From Isoetes taiwanensis (Eukaryota > Streptophyta > Lycopodiopsida > Isoetales > Isoetaceae), in assembly GCA_021234155.1 (NCBI GenBank), contig JAJEKV010000001.1, positions 31,512,177-31,576,176 on the forward strand: a DNA stretch of 64,000 nucleotides, read 5' to 3'. The stretch's first letter is position 1. Every line of letters starts with the position of its first letter. The position numbers and the translations under genes were made by a program. The notes under the pieces are model-generated. The model did not search any database. It was not told where the DNA came from and saw only the letters and a program-made list of their open reading frames with translations. Below, piece by piece: positions 11,291-22,839 of this stretch.

Positions 11291-14200
11291 ATTCTGCATC
11301 ACTTCACAAGCTTTTCTGGCATTCAAGCAATCTGCAATCCTCACTTCTACTGGATTCATAACCTTTGTTGACAGTTTTTTCCAAAGTTCTAAATTCCTTC
11401 CTCATTTGGTGGTTGCTTGGGTTCGGCTGGGCTGGAGTTGAGGGTCCAACATCAGCATATCTAACTGGTCCTGGCATGATCTCCTGCTTTTGCCATATGA
11501 ATCAGGACCCAGCTTTGTTTGCTTGCATCTGCGACCTGAAATAGGGCTATTTTTGAGTTGGAACCTGGTTTATGTTTGAGCTCCTCTTGGAGTGGATGCT
11601 TTTCTCTGATCATGCAGGGTAACGAATCCCTTTGTAGCTAGTGTTGGGACCGGATTTGCTTGTCATGCCATTTTAAAAATGGATGGATATGGACGACTTC
11701 CCTGGTTTTTCAAACTGCTTCAGGCAAGTGGGCCACCGTCCTTGAGCAGGTCAGATCTATGGGTGGTGGCTGCATCTGTGTACATGTTTATGCTTTTTGC
11801 TAGGTTTCTGCAGGAATAAACACAATAAAATAAATATTTAGCTTATAAAACCAATATCTTATTGTGTGGATACATTGGTTGTGCCTTTGGTCTCTTATTG
11901 TGGAGATGCAATCAACTCATGGGTGAGAAATTTGTGAACCGTTGACAATGTTTTTGGACCTTGGAATCGAGAGAAAGTTTGTTAATCTTTTTGGATCTTG
12001 GATGCCTTAGAAACTTTTTGTTGCAGATGCAACTTTGCCTAGATGCCTTCAAGATTTTTATTGCACTTGTAGTCTGCCAAATTGTTGCATAGGTTGTTCT
12101 GTTTGGCCTTGTTTATTTTGTCAAGTCGTTTTTGCGGAGTGCATTTTTCTGCTTGTACATCTTGCTTTGAGCCAGACTTGGTTGTTAGAGATGTCTTTAG
12201 ATGCTTTGGTTGTCTAGGGTTGTTTTTGAACCTTCTTAGTTTCGTCCATCCAGGTATAGTTGTATTTACCCATGCTTGCACAACTCTAGTACCTACTTTT
12301 TATGTTGTAAATATTCGAACACCTCAACTTTTCTATCTCGGAATGGTCGGTCAGGGTTTATGCCCATCAATCCCTTGTTTTTTGGAGATCGTGTATTGGT
12401 CAGGTTGGAATGTGTGCCCCCTTTTATTAGATTCATTTCGACGACAAATTTCTTGTTTGATGGTTCTCCTTTGTTCAGTTGTCGTTGATGTGCATGAGCT
12501 TGAAGTCTAGGGTCAGTCTTGGGTCTTACACCATCAATTCCTTGGATGCCTAGTGCTTGCGTGGGTTATGTGAAGATACGTTGCTTAGGCTTATTTGTAG
12601 TTGGTAGCTAAGAGATGGATCTTTTATAACATAGTGCTTTTTGATTGCTCTTCTTGTTTCATGCTCGTAGGGTTGGCATGTTGTCCTGGGGTCTTGCTCC
12701 GTCCATCCCTTGTTTTTGCTAGATCTTCATAGGTTGGGGTGCGCGTCCCTTAATTTCGTATTTTAAACATGTCATCTTGTTTTGTTGGAAAGGAGTCCTT
12801 GCTTTCAGTTTGTCCTTTAAGTTAGATAAGATTGGATTCTAAGGTCTTGGGTCTTATGTTTCTAGATTGAAAGCATATCTTAGATGCTTTTATGTGCCCT
12901 TGGATTGTGTTGTTTGGTTTGGTTTAAAAGGGCTTTATTGATTTTTGAGGCATTTTGAGAGATAGGGTCTGTTGTCATGCTTCCTGGGTCCAGTACAACA
13001 TAGCCTAGATGCTTTTTTGTATTTTTTATGAACAATCGATCCTTGTTCTTATATCATGTTTTCCTATTTTTTCAGTTTGTTGCATAGGTTGGTTTGTTTG
13101 GATATAGTTTCATAAATCTTGTCGAATTGTTAGGTCATGAAGGTTAGGCTTTTTTGGTGTGGAAAGCATTTTGGTTTGCTTGTGTTTCACTTTGACGCAG
13201 GCTTGGTTTGAGGTATTCCCATGAGGGTTGTTGGTTCTAAGGGTTTTTTTTTTTATGCCGGTATCCCACCCAATTTTTACGTGTTGCATGGTTTTCTTAA
13301 TGGTTTGCTTGGCTATTTTCCACTGGATATGGTTGTTCCGGCTCTGGCTTGTCCTTTCAACACGAGGTTAAGGTCCAGGCATTAACAGGCTATGTTTATT
13401 GAAGAACGAGATATGGCTTTTCATTCATCTTGAATTAGGCAAGTATATTTTATATAGTATTTGGTGCTTATATTGTCGACTCAACTACATCAGGCTTCAT
13501 TTCTCGTAAGCTTTTATATTTTTAAGATTTCGTTGTTGTTTGACATATTAGTCTCGGTCTGGCGGCTAGCACATAGGGTGCCTCGACTACTTGTACATGT
13601 TCAAGCTTTGTTGCTATCGAATGCCCTAAATTGAGCTCATATTTGTTTATATATTTCTTTTCCTTGAAATTGTATTCCGTGGATGCCTCCTCTAGGTCCT
13701 TGCGGATTTCTTTGTTCCTTGAGTATTCTCTATTCTCCAGTAGTGCGTCTATACATGTGTTATAACCATGTACCCAGTTCTAAGATAGGTTGGATTTATG
13801 CTGGCTCAATCTTTTAGCTTTGTTTTTCCGGTCTTATCGTGCGATGGTTTTTCTGTTAATATAGTGTTTTTTTAAAGATGTGTTCTACTTAAGTTGGCTT
13901 GGTATCGGAAATTTCCCTTGAAATTGTAGTCCTTGTCTCATCTTTGCCATGTTTTATATCATTATCTAGGCAGTTTGTTTTAGATTACGTATTCTATCGT
14001 TAGCTCTATAGTTCATGTGTACATGCATCTTCTGCTATGCCCTGGCATTTATCTCAGTAATTACGTGGTTCATTTTTTTTTAAGTGCATATTCTATGTTA
14101 TATTTTATCAGCTAAAATAGTTCATTTGTTAAGTATATATGTACATGCACTTGTCAAATCCCGTTTGCCCCCCTTGTTTTTCGCTAAATGATTCGTTTTG

Positions 14201-15021
14201 ATATTGCTCGACCCATGCATTGATTCCCTCATCTTGGACTTGTCAAGTACTTGCGATATGCCACCTCATACAAGTGTTGCCAAATCCTGGACATGTTTAG
14301 TAAATGGCAGGGGTTTATATCTCCCTGATAGCATGTTGGAAATTGGATATATTGGGACACACAATTTTCACGGTTATCTATTTCAAATTGCTCTTTGGTT
14401 TTTTGCATTTTGTACAGGTGAGTTCGATTTGCACATGAGCATTTTCACTAACATTTTTCATTCTTTAGGGTGGGAGCATCCATTTGGACATAAAGTAACT
14501 TCGGTCGAATGTCTAATTCTTTGCTTGGCTATTCCATGTATTTCTATCTTTGCAGTCTATGGTAGCGTCCTTGGCACCATAGGTTTCTTAGTTGAGGGAT
14601 GCTCATTTGTTTGTCCATTTCACATTGTTTACCTCTTGGAATTTGTTGATTTCGTTCTGCAGGTTATGGGGTTCCTAGTCATCGCTAATTTATTTCTGCG
14701 ATTACACGGTTCGTTGGTTTAGTTAGAAGTGGCTCATTTCTCTCCATTCTCTCCCGCCTGTAGTTTCATTTGATACTTCCCATGCTTGCTCTATTTCTTT
14801 TACCTCATGACTTTCCCTCCTTCTTCCTTCCCTTTTGCATAAATGTCTCGTCCCATTCAACATTTGCTGCATCAGTGGTACCAATTGCTCTATTTGTTCT
14901 TACTCCATGTATATCACGATGTCCCCTTCATTTGGTTTTTCATTCCTTTTTTGCTCTAAGTTTCTTGAGCTTTGTTTCTAGGTGTATGCATAGGTAGGTA
15001 AGTGCATGCTTCTTTCTCATA

Positions 15022-17400
15022 TGTTCTCAGTTGTTCTCATGGATGCCCTTATGAGGGCCTATACTCTCCCTTTTATCATAGATTCTTAGTATCTCATGAA
15101 TGCCCTTGAGGGCTTTTTAGACATTTGCATTTGTGACTTTAGCTCCTTTATCTCAATCTGCTCAATCCTCTATTCCCGATCCCTTATTCCATCCATTTCA
15201 TTCTAATCTCCTATTCCTCTCTTTTTCATCTTGCATTTTGTCTTTTTCCTCTTTATTCGTTCATTTTATCCCTTGAATTATCCTTGCTCTTCTATTATCT
15301 TGACTCCCTTCTTTGTCCGCCTCTTGACTCATCATAGTTCTTCTTTTGCCCTAGTGGTGTCTCATCATCATGCCATTTCACTATGTTGACCCCAGTTGTT
15401 TCCTATCTGCTCACTTCGTTTTCACTCGTTCTGCCATCTTGGACCTCCTTCTTACGTATGCCGCCTCCATTGTGCCCTCTCGCTCGTTCTTTTGTTCCCC
15501 TTTGGGGGTAGTCCCAAATAGGTCATCAAGTTGTTCATCGAGTTGTTCTCTGAACTCTGCTTTTTTCGAAAATGTCATATAGTACACTTTAAGTCCCTTG
15601 GATTCATTATTCCGATCTCCATCTTTCTCTCACCATAATGGGTTCTTTGGTCCATTTCCCTAGATTATTCTTGAGTTTCGGGGTCCCTATCGTTTTGTTC
15701 TAGATTATGTTGTTTTTACATTTGAAAGTTCGCTTGGATCTGTTATGCATGTGGGTATACACTCATGAATTTTAGTCCTTGATATTTGTTGTTATTGCTC
15801 TACTCCATATGTGGTCTTATGTTCTCAGTGGTTCTCATGGATGCCCTTATGAGGGCCTATGCTTGCTCTTTATCATAGATTCTTAGTACCTCGTGAATTC
15901 CCTTGAGGGCTTTTGAGACATTTGCATTTGTGACTTTGTGCTCAGTCCTCTATTCCCGATCCCTTATTCCATCCATTTCATTATAATCTCCTATTCCTCT
16001 ATTTTTCATCCTGCATTTTGTCTTTTTCCTCTTTATTCGTTCATTTTATCCCGTGAACTGTCCTTGCTCTTCTATTGTCTTGACTCCCTCCTTTGTCCGC
16101 CTCTTGACTCATCATAGTTCCTATTTTGCCCTAGTGGTGTCTTATCATCATGCCATTTTACTATGTTGACCCTAGTTGTTTCCTATCTGCTCACTTCATT
16201 TTCACTCGTTCTGCCATCTTGGTCCTCTTTCTTACGTGTGCCGCCTCCATTGTGCCTTCTCGCTCGTTCTTCTGTTCACCTTTGGGGGTGGTCCCAAATA
16301 TGTCATCAAGTTGTTCATCGAGCTTTTCTCTGAACTCTGCTTTTTTCAAAAATGTCATACAGTACCCTTTAAGTCCCTTGGATTCATTATTCCAATCTCC
16401 ATCATAATGGGTTCTCTCTCTCTCACCATAATGGATTCTTTGGTCCATTCCCCTAGATTATTCTTGAGTTTCGGGGTCCCTATCGTTTTGTTCTAGATTA
16501 TATTGTTTTTACATTTGAAAGTTCGCTTGGATCTGTTATGCATGTGGGTATAGGTTCATGAATTTTAGTCCTTGATATTTGTTGTTATTGCTCTATTTCT
16601 TATTTTACTCCATATGTGGTCTTATGTTCTCAGTGGTTCTCATGGATCCTTATGAGGGCCTATGCTCGCTCTTTATCATATATTTTTAGTGTCTCGTTGG
16701 TGCCTTTGATGGCCTTTAGCTATTTTCATTTTGTGTCCCTGGCCACTTTGTCTCGTTTTGTTCTATTCTCGATCCCTTTTTCCATCCATTTCATTTTGAT
16801 CTCATGTTTGTCTCTTTTCACCCTATGTTTGTTCCTTTCCTCTTCTTTCCATTTTATCCCTTGAGAGATATCTTTGCTCTGCTATTGTCTTGACTTCTCT
16901 TTTGTCTACCTCTTGACTCGATGTAGTTCTTCTTGCCTTGTTGGTCCAGTCATCATGCCTTTTCTATGTTGACCCCTTACGAACTGAAAGAGTTGTTTGG
17001 TATACGTCCATATTGCATAATGTTCACACGACATTCCCCTTTTTGGCCTGCATTTTAAATTTCAAATCGTGATTGCATCATCGCACATTTGGGCATGTTG
17101 TAGTAGAGCATGTGGTAAGTTGTCTTGCTTTCTTATATGGTCTTTGTCCTTGTTTCAGGTTGCACTCAGTTTTCTTCATCCATTCCTCATCTTGGCATTG
17201 ACCCCATCCTCGTTGACTCTGTGGCATTGTCTACCAGTGTTCTCAATTGCATAATTGTTTTGTCACCTTATGAAACTTTTTTGTTCTTGTATCTCGGGGT
17301 CCCTATCGTCTTGTTCCTGTGGGTTATGTTGTTTCTACTTTTGAAAGTTTGCTTGGATTGGTTATGCATGTAGGGTATATGCCTAGGTTTTTTGTCCTTG
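15022..17400. repeat. Tandem array of about 0.8-kb units (two full, one degenerate)
   Basis: The starts TGTTCTCAG...GGTTCTCATGGAT recur near 15022, 15816 and 16625. Units 1 and 2 are highly similar throughout, including CCATTGTGCC[CT]TCTCGCTCGT and TTTGGGGGT[AG]GTCCCAAATA. Unit 3 keeps its start and the block GGGGTCCCTATCGTCTTGTTC near 17297 but is diverged between. The paired open frames at 15370 and 16150 are only this repeat translated. Confidence 0.8.
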
Positions 17401-17989
17401 TTTGTCGTGATGTTGTTTCATTATAGTATTCATTGTAGTTTGTCGCTGGTACGTTGATTTTTCAATTTTGGTCCCAGGTGTTCTTTTTAGCTTGTTAACT
17501 ATGTCCGGTCTTCATGTCTTCACTTTTTATGCATTCCATGGTGCATAGTTTTGATCTTTCTTATTTATTATTATGGGGTTTGCATTGTCTTCATGAAAGT
17601 TCGCTTGAGTATGTTATGCATGAATGATATAGGTTAGGTATTTTTGCTCTTACTTCCATAACGTCTTGTCATTAGGTATTCTCTGTAGTTTGTTGGTACA
17701 TTGGTTCTAGAGTTTTTATTTCATGTGCTTTGGTGGTGGCCATAGTTGTTGTTTATGTTCGATTTTTGTGCCTTCTTTGTCTTAAGCAGTCCAGTTATCC
17801 CCGGGTTTCTTGGGCCCTTTCCCCTCTATTTGCATTGGCCTGCCTCGTCCCATGATTGTTACATTTTTTCCTGGCATCAAGTTGCGCCTTACAGTCTCTC
17901 GTGGTCTCAATCTATGATGGGGTTTGAGGGAGGTTCCTCTTTGTGTCGGATGATGATATTTGTGCATAAGGACCTTTCCCTAGGAAGCT

Positions 17990-18198
17990 ATGGTTCTCTT
18001 CTTATATAGAAGAGAACCATCATTCTAGGGATAGGGCCAGTTTTAGCGCCAGCTCTCTTTTTAGACCCAAGCTTTCTTTGGCACAAGCCTACTATAGCGC
18101 ATTCTTTCTTTGGCCCTTTCTCCCATAAAAGCCTTGTGTCTTCCTGCATTCCTCATCGGCGTTTCCTCTGAGCTGAATCTTGTTGTTGTACAGAGTCC
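17990..18198. repeat. Direct repeat A, copy 2, headed by the same 31-nt hairpin
   Basis: Same orientation and near-identical to 10884-11088, including the perfect 13-bp hairpin at 17990-18020. After the shared part the sequence passes into a C-run (CCCCCCTCCCCCCCCC) absent from copy 1. Confidence 0.85.
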
Positions 18199-18330
18199 CC
18201 CCTCCCCCCCCCACCTCTTACTCTGCTGTATGGGTTTTACTTTGCGTTCAATGTTGGCCGATGGGCTTTTGCATTTTTCCCAGCGTAGCACGTGGTGCTT
18301 CTGGAGGGCATCAAGGGGAAGCTCCCATGG

Positions 18331-18780
18331 GTCGAGCCTATATTTTCTTATCTCGGCGTAGCCCCGTAGCTTCCGAGGATCCTCATGGATTATCTCTTCA
18401 ATTTTCAATATTGTGCTCTTATATTTCTAGTCCAACTTTATAGCTTGCTGACTCTTGGCCCGTGGATGGCTCCTAACACAGTTGACAGTCACATATGATT
18501 AGGTCTTGCAGTTTGGAGCTCATTGATGTGCATGGTGCTGATTTTTATACGCTCCTGTGTCGAGCCGATATTTTCCTATCTCGGCATAGCCCTATGATTT
18601 CCGAGGATTCTCATGGATTGTCTTTTCCATTTTGATATTGTGCTCTTGTATTTCTAGTCCAACTTTGTAGCTTGCTGACTCTTGGCCCGTAGATGGCTCC
18701 TAACACAGTTGACAATCACATGTTGTTTGATCTTGCAGTTTGGAGCTCTCTGAAGTTCATAATGTTGCTTTTTATACGAG
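18331..18780. repeat. Tandem duplication, two units of about 225 bp
   Basis: Units 18331-18555 and 18562-18780 share GTCGAGCC[TG]ATATTTTC, TTTCTAGTCCAACTTT, GCTTGCTGACTCTTGGCCCG, GATGGCTCCTAACACAGTTG and a common end TTTTTATACG. No coding function was recognised. Confidence 0.8.
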
Positions 18781-19270
18781 CGGCCAGGAGGGACACATGG
18801 AGCAGTATCTTAGCGGGACGGATTTGAGTCACTGCTTGGATGGGTGGCGCGACCTGACTATTGCAGTTGTTGCAGTTCGGGAGCATTATAGTGTAGCGAC
18901 TTTCTAAATGTTTTATGTGGGGCCTGGACTCATTGTACACAATTATCTTATATATCAGGTGGTCAACCCGGGGTTGTATTTGTTGTTTTACTCATTTGGA
19001 ATTTTATCATTTTGTGTTCCCCTCTTCACTCATTTTGGGGTTCATCAGTTTGTCCCCCTATGGGTCACTGTACTCATTTTTTCATTCAGCTCAATGGAAC
19101 ACCACTTCACTTGAACGTATAATTCCCACATCATTTTTTTGGATTTGATAGCCACTTGATATTTTTTGGGACTTTGCGGCCTCATTTATTGTTGGACATT
19201 CATCTTTTCTAACCCATGGTTTGCCTACAATTGTTATTTGTAAATTTATCATGCCAGGACATTTTTTCAC

Positions 19271-20430
19271 ATGCATCGTTATGTCTCACCATATGCGGCT
19301 CTATCGTTATTCATGCATTATAGGGCCATCAACAAGGCAGAAGAGCCTTCGATCCAACCATTGGATCTTGCATCACTCAACACCAGGGTAGAACATGACA
19401 AGATCTATGAGATTCAGTCCTTAGAGTATGTCTACCACGGCAATGCATCAGGGGCACTTCAGATCGAGCAAGACTATGAACAGGATAGGGAGGACGACCA
19501 AGATTGAGAGAGCAGGGAGGCATCAAGGATGGAGAAGCAAATAGCAAGGCACGACGAAGACATCAGGCGAGCCAACAAACCACCTATCGGCATCACAGCC
19601 CTATCTCCAATAGTGATCGAAGGCGAGGAGCACATTCTTGCACATGATATCCTCCATCTTCCATACTGCTTAGAAGAAGGGCTCAGGATCGACGAGCTCT
19701 TAGGTCTGATTGCAAAAGAATAGCAGAGTGACTTCATCGACTACTCATATCAAGAAGTCCCACGGGAAGTAGCGGAGCGGCACTCTTATGCCGGCGTGAC
19801 GATGTCCGACGTTGCCGCATATGAATACATAAGGGAATTTTATTACCGACAGTCACCAGTCATTCCACAGGAGGAGTTCCAAGCGATCCAAAGCAGGTTG
19901 TACAAACCAGGGAGGGGCCCAAGCTCTAGCCGACCCGTTCGAGTACGAAGTATGCGAGAGGCGTCCAACAGCATCAACCTAGACAGTGCAACCACAATGT
20001 GAAGAGACCATGAAGACCTCCTAGCAATAGACGTCTTCGGTGGAGCGGCTCAAAGGAAGGGCACAGGGTCACAGGCGGCGGGATCTCAAAAAGGGAAGGC
20101 GCTTCGATACTATCTTCCAGTCCTAAGCCAAGGGCAGATGATAGTATTCCACAAAGACTTCAGCCCACGAGGGGAGGAATCTGTAGCGCTCTTGATAGCA
20201 CTCTCAGGGTTCGGGCAGCACGCCAAGATAAAGGAGAACATGGATCACATCATCCTCTTCAAGAGATCTATAGTACTCTACAGCCTTGTCTTCGCCAGGG
20301 GTCACCTAAGGGACGCGCCAATGACGTCATAGCGGCTACAATGCCTCCACTCCCACCACCTCAAATGGCTCGAGCTCTTGAAGGCGGATCATCCAGAAAC
20401 ATCTTGCGCAACGTCGGCAATCATTAGGGC
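19271..20430 (+). pseudogene. Decayed member of an unrecognised protein family (paralogue of the ORF at 37709-39251)
   Basis: One frame is readable from 19271 to about 20330 with three stops (near 19505, 19721 and 20000). It then shifts frame and ends near 20430. It aligns in order with the protein at 37709-39251: AALSLFMHYRA with TALAIFLTHRA, GITALSPIVIEGEEHIL with GITSLAPIMVEGEEFLL, ALRYYLPVLSQGQMIVFHK with SLRYYLPLLMDGRIAVIHR, FSPRGEESVALLIALSGFG with FTPRGEEGVSMLIALSGFG, and MARALEGGSSRNILRN with LARALQGGSSVNVLRN after the shift. The stops are TGA, TAG and TGA, each one C-to-T change from CGA or CAG, as expected for methylated, silenced DNA. No known domain was recognised. A gag-like or other element-encoded role is possible. 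Confidence 0.75.
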
Positions 20431-21050
20431 GGATTTGGGGTCTCAAAATGGCCTCCTATCAGTCATTCCACGTCATATTTTCGCTCCTTTTTTCCCATGC
20501 CACCTAGGATGCCAAACTCTCATCATTACAGATTTACTTGGAATATTCTCCCGGAATAAGGGGGATCGCACATTCATGGCGCCATATGTATTTAATTCCG
20601 TTGGTTGTCAGACAGACTGATGCAACACGTGGCGCTTCTAAAAAGCCACTTGCATTATAGCATACCGGCAACTCATGACGGTGTCTCTTGGTTTGTCAGA
20701 TACCAAGCGTGCACATCACCGATTCTTGTCTTGCGCTATTTTCATTTAGAGGCCATGGCCATACAAGCTTCCCGCCTTCTACATTTCAAAATTTGAATGT
20801 GTAGGTTGAAGCTTTGTATCAGACTTTCATTTCGAGGCGCTATGACTGCGCCTTAACCGGGATCTTTACTTCATCCCAATACAAGCTTCCCGCCCCCTAC
20901 AATTCGAAATCTGAATTTGCTTAATGTATAAAAGCATGGATTGTAGGAGAATGGACTTTTCAATTTCCATATGCACATTGCAAGTTTCAAAAACGAGGTT
21001 ACACCTTCATTTCGCGCCGTGCGATCCACGTAGTATGGAAGCTCCAAATG
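20431..21050. other. Unassigned sequence with short repeats
   Basis: No gene recognised. AAGCTTCCCGCC followed by CTAC and a TTCAAA/TTCGAAAT-type palindromic stretch occurs twice (about 20767 and 20885), and TTCATTTCG-x-G-x-CG[CT] motifs occur near 20826 and 21007. These may be subterminal repeats of the element that carries the transposase-like ORF to the right. Confidence 0.35.
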
Positions 21051-21051
21051 A

Positions 21052-22686
21052 TGTGTGGATCACGTTAAATGTGCTGGTCCTGCCATAGCCATAAAAGATA
21101 ATAATGGCAAGGATTGTTGTGATATAGTTGGAATGAATGAACGCAATAATCTTTGGGTTGACCTGGTTACTCTCTTACAATTCCTTGTCAAATATTATGA
21201 CTTAACAGTTGCAGAAACTAATGGTGAGATTGAAGTTTGCATAAAATTGGATGAAATGGAACTGATCAAGTTTGAGAAGTATGAGAAGGTATTTGTTGTC
21301 ATCATGAATAGAGCAATTGAGAATACAATTGCACATGCTAAATCAAAGAGCAACAAGAATAATAAAAAAGATGTAGAGGTGACGGACGAGGAGAAGAAGC
21401 GTGCCAAAAAATGGTTCTCATGTCAATCTGAAGATGACACCTGGTGGTTGGGTCTCCTTAAAGTTCAGAAAGAAACCCACGAGGTATTGAAATGGGTGTT
21501 CAATCAAACTGACATCCCGAGTCTAATATCTAGATTCGAGGGAGGGGAAAAATTGCAAGTAGATCACTATGGATCTTACAAAGTAATTTTTCACTTGGCG
21601 TCTGAGTTAAAAATTGAGAAAGCAATATACAACATAAGCGGAGGAGGACAAGGAACATGCAAAAGTTGTCTGTACTGCAATCATGCAAGGAAGTCAAGTA
21701 CTGGGAAGACTGTTTCAACCTTGTCCCTTAACCAAGCAAATGCTCCTAATAGAGGAGAAGAAGATCCCAAGTTCCATGGCATTTTCCCCATTCCATTAGA
21801 GAGGGTTCATATCTGCACTTTGCATGGCTTTGTGAGAATCATCAACAAGATGATATTTTTGAGATGCAGATTCGTGTGGAACATTTCAGACAAGAAGAGA
21901 AGAGAGGAAGGAATTCGTAAAGTTGAACATGTTCTATCAGAAGCAGGTTTGCATGGTGGCAATGTAAGATTAGAGCTCGATGAGAAACGGGCAGGAAGAA
22001 CAAGTGTGCCTCGTAAGGTGTCAATTGGAGGGGTGAAAGCTCGACGCTTCATAAAGAATCATAGAGAGGCTCTAAACGGAAACCAGATGGGAGAAAAGGT
22101 CTATGAATTTGGAAAATTGCTGGTTGATGCGGAGCAGGACCGCACAGATGGCGTTCGTTCGGCATTGAGGAAAAAAAAAGCATGGGATGCATTGTCTGAA
22201 TTGTTCCCATACATTCAGAGAATGGACCTCACAAGAGAAGATGCAGAAATGTTCGTGCAAGCGAATAACAAATTTATTAGGGCTTTCATAGACGCATGGG
22301 AAGAGAGTGAAGTCACGCACTACTTGCACATCTTTTGGGCTCATGCACCTTGGTTTTTTAGGAAGTATGGAAGCCTAGCAGTGTGGAGTGCAAAAGGCAT
22401 GGAGAAGTCGCATAAACAAGCTAAAATAACCTTTCATCGTAACACTCAAAGAGGGGGTGGAAATGTGGGAACCAACTCTCTAAGACAGATGACAGAGTGG
22501 TTTTATAGAAGGACGATGGCTAAATACGACAAGAAGGTTGCTTTAAGGAGCAACCCAGAAGTCGTAAACACCATTGGCATAATGATGAAGAGAAAACGGA
22601 AAGTTGCTTGGCAAAATTCTAGGGCCCCACTAGCATCGCAACAGTGGAGATCTAAGAGACAAAGAATCGGTAAAGTATACTTGTAA
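21052..22686 (+). CDS. Transposase-like protein of unassigned family, about 540 aa, 5' end open
   Basis: An uninterrupted frame follows a stop at 21049. No ATG lies at its very start; the first internal Met is in GMNERNNLW, about residue 27, so the true start may be there or in a spliced exon. The middle has a cysteine cluster CKSCLYCNHARK (about residues 204-215), then GIFPIPLERVHICTLHGFVRII. Later blocks are EAGLHGGNV, ITFHRNTQRGGG and LRQMTEWFYRR. Proteins with a C-x2-C-x2-C cluster, an [FI]P-[IL]-x-[RH]-x-h-x-D/C-T-LH block and a C-terminal E-K-x-H...T-x-x-GGG block occur as uncharacterised transposase-like proteins in many eukaryote genomes. That comparison is from memory, and no catalytic triad was assigned. 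The long open frame in otherwise decayed DNA suggests recent activity or selection. Confidence 0.5.
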   Translation, partial: CVDHVKCAGPAIAIKDNNGKDCCDIVGMNERNNLWVDLVTLLQFLVKYYDLTVAETNGEIEVCIKLDEMELIKFEKYEKVFVVIMNRAIENTIAHAKSKSNKNNKKDVEVTDEEKKRAKKWFSCQSEDDTWWLGLLKVQKETHEVLKWVFNQTDIPSLISRFEGGEKLQVDHYGSYKVIFHLASELKIEKAIYNISGGGQGTCKSCLYCNHARKSSTGKTVSTLSLNQANAPNRGEEDPKFHGIFPIPLERVHICTLHGFVRIINKMIFLRCRFVWNISDKKRREEGIRKVEHVLSEAGLHGGNVRLELDEKRAGRTSVPRKVSIGGVKARRFIKNHREALNGNQMGEKVYEFGKLLVDAEQDRTDGVRSALRKKKAWDALSELFPYIQRMDLTREDAEMFVQANNKFIRAFIDAWEESEVTHYLHIFWAHAPWFFRKYGSLAVWSAKGMEKSHKQAKITFHRNTQRGGGNVGTNSLRQMTEWFYRRTMAKYDKKVALRSNPEVVNTIGIMMKRKRKVAWQNSRAPLASQQWRSKRQRIGKVYL

Positions 22687-22694
22687 TGTGTAGC

Positions 22695-22830
22695 ATGTTC
22701 ACACGACGCAAAGTACTTGCCTTCAACCTTGTTTGCACAACTGTAGCTTCACGTCGTGTGATCTTATTTGTATCATACGGCGCGAACAGTGGAGTTCGCT
22801 ATTGCTTGCATTTATGTGGCTTCGCGTCGT
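22695..22830. repeat. Repeated 14-15 bp motif TTCRCGYCGTGTGA flanking the transposase-like ORF
   Basis: Copies read CTTCACGTCGTGTGATC (about 22750) and CTTCGCGTCGTGTGAAG (about 22810), with an inverted copy TTCACACGACGC (about 22698). A relative, TTTCGCGCCGTGCGATCC (about 21010), lies on the other side of the ORF. Repeats in both orientations around a transposase-like ORF suggest terminal or subterminal binding sites. Exact element ends were not defined. Confidence 0.45.
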
Positions 22831-22839
22831 GTGAAGCTT

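Larger units (their letters stand above)
9441..19270 (+). mobile_element. Long T-rich noncoding region, probably internal part of a large non-autonomous retroelement
   Basis: Almost 10 kb between the promoter-like repeat at 9290 and the decayed ORF at 19271. It is pyrimidine-rich on the plus strand and holds only short open frames without protein-like composition. It contains direct repeats (10884 and 17990), tandem repeats (11080, 15022, 18331) and no gag, RT or integrase motif. A large LTR-derivative reading rightward into the 19.3-kb ORF is a plausible interpretation, but LTRs were not found. Confidence 0.3.

Noticed and set aside
15370-16407. Two near-identical ORFs (MPFHYVDPSCFLSAHF and MPFYYVDPSCFLSAHF) as a gene pair
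   Set aside because: They are the same segment of the 0.8-kb tandem repeat. The composition is not protein-like and no family matches.
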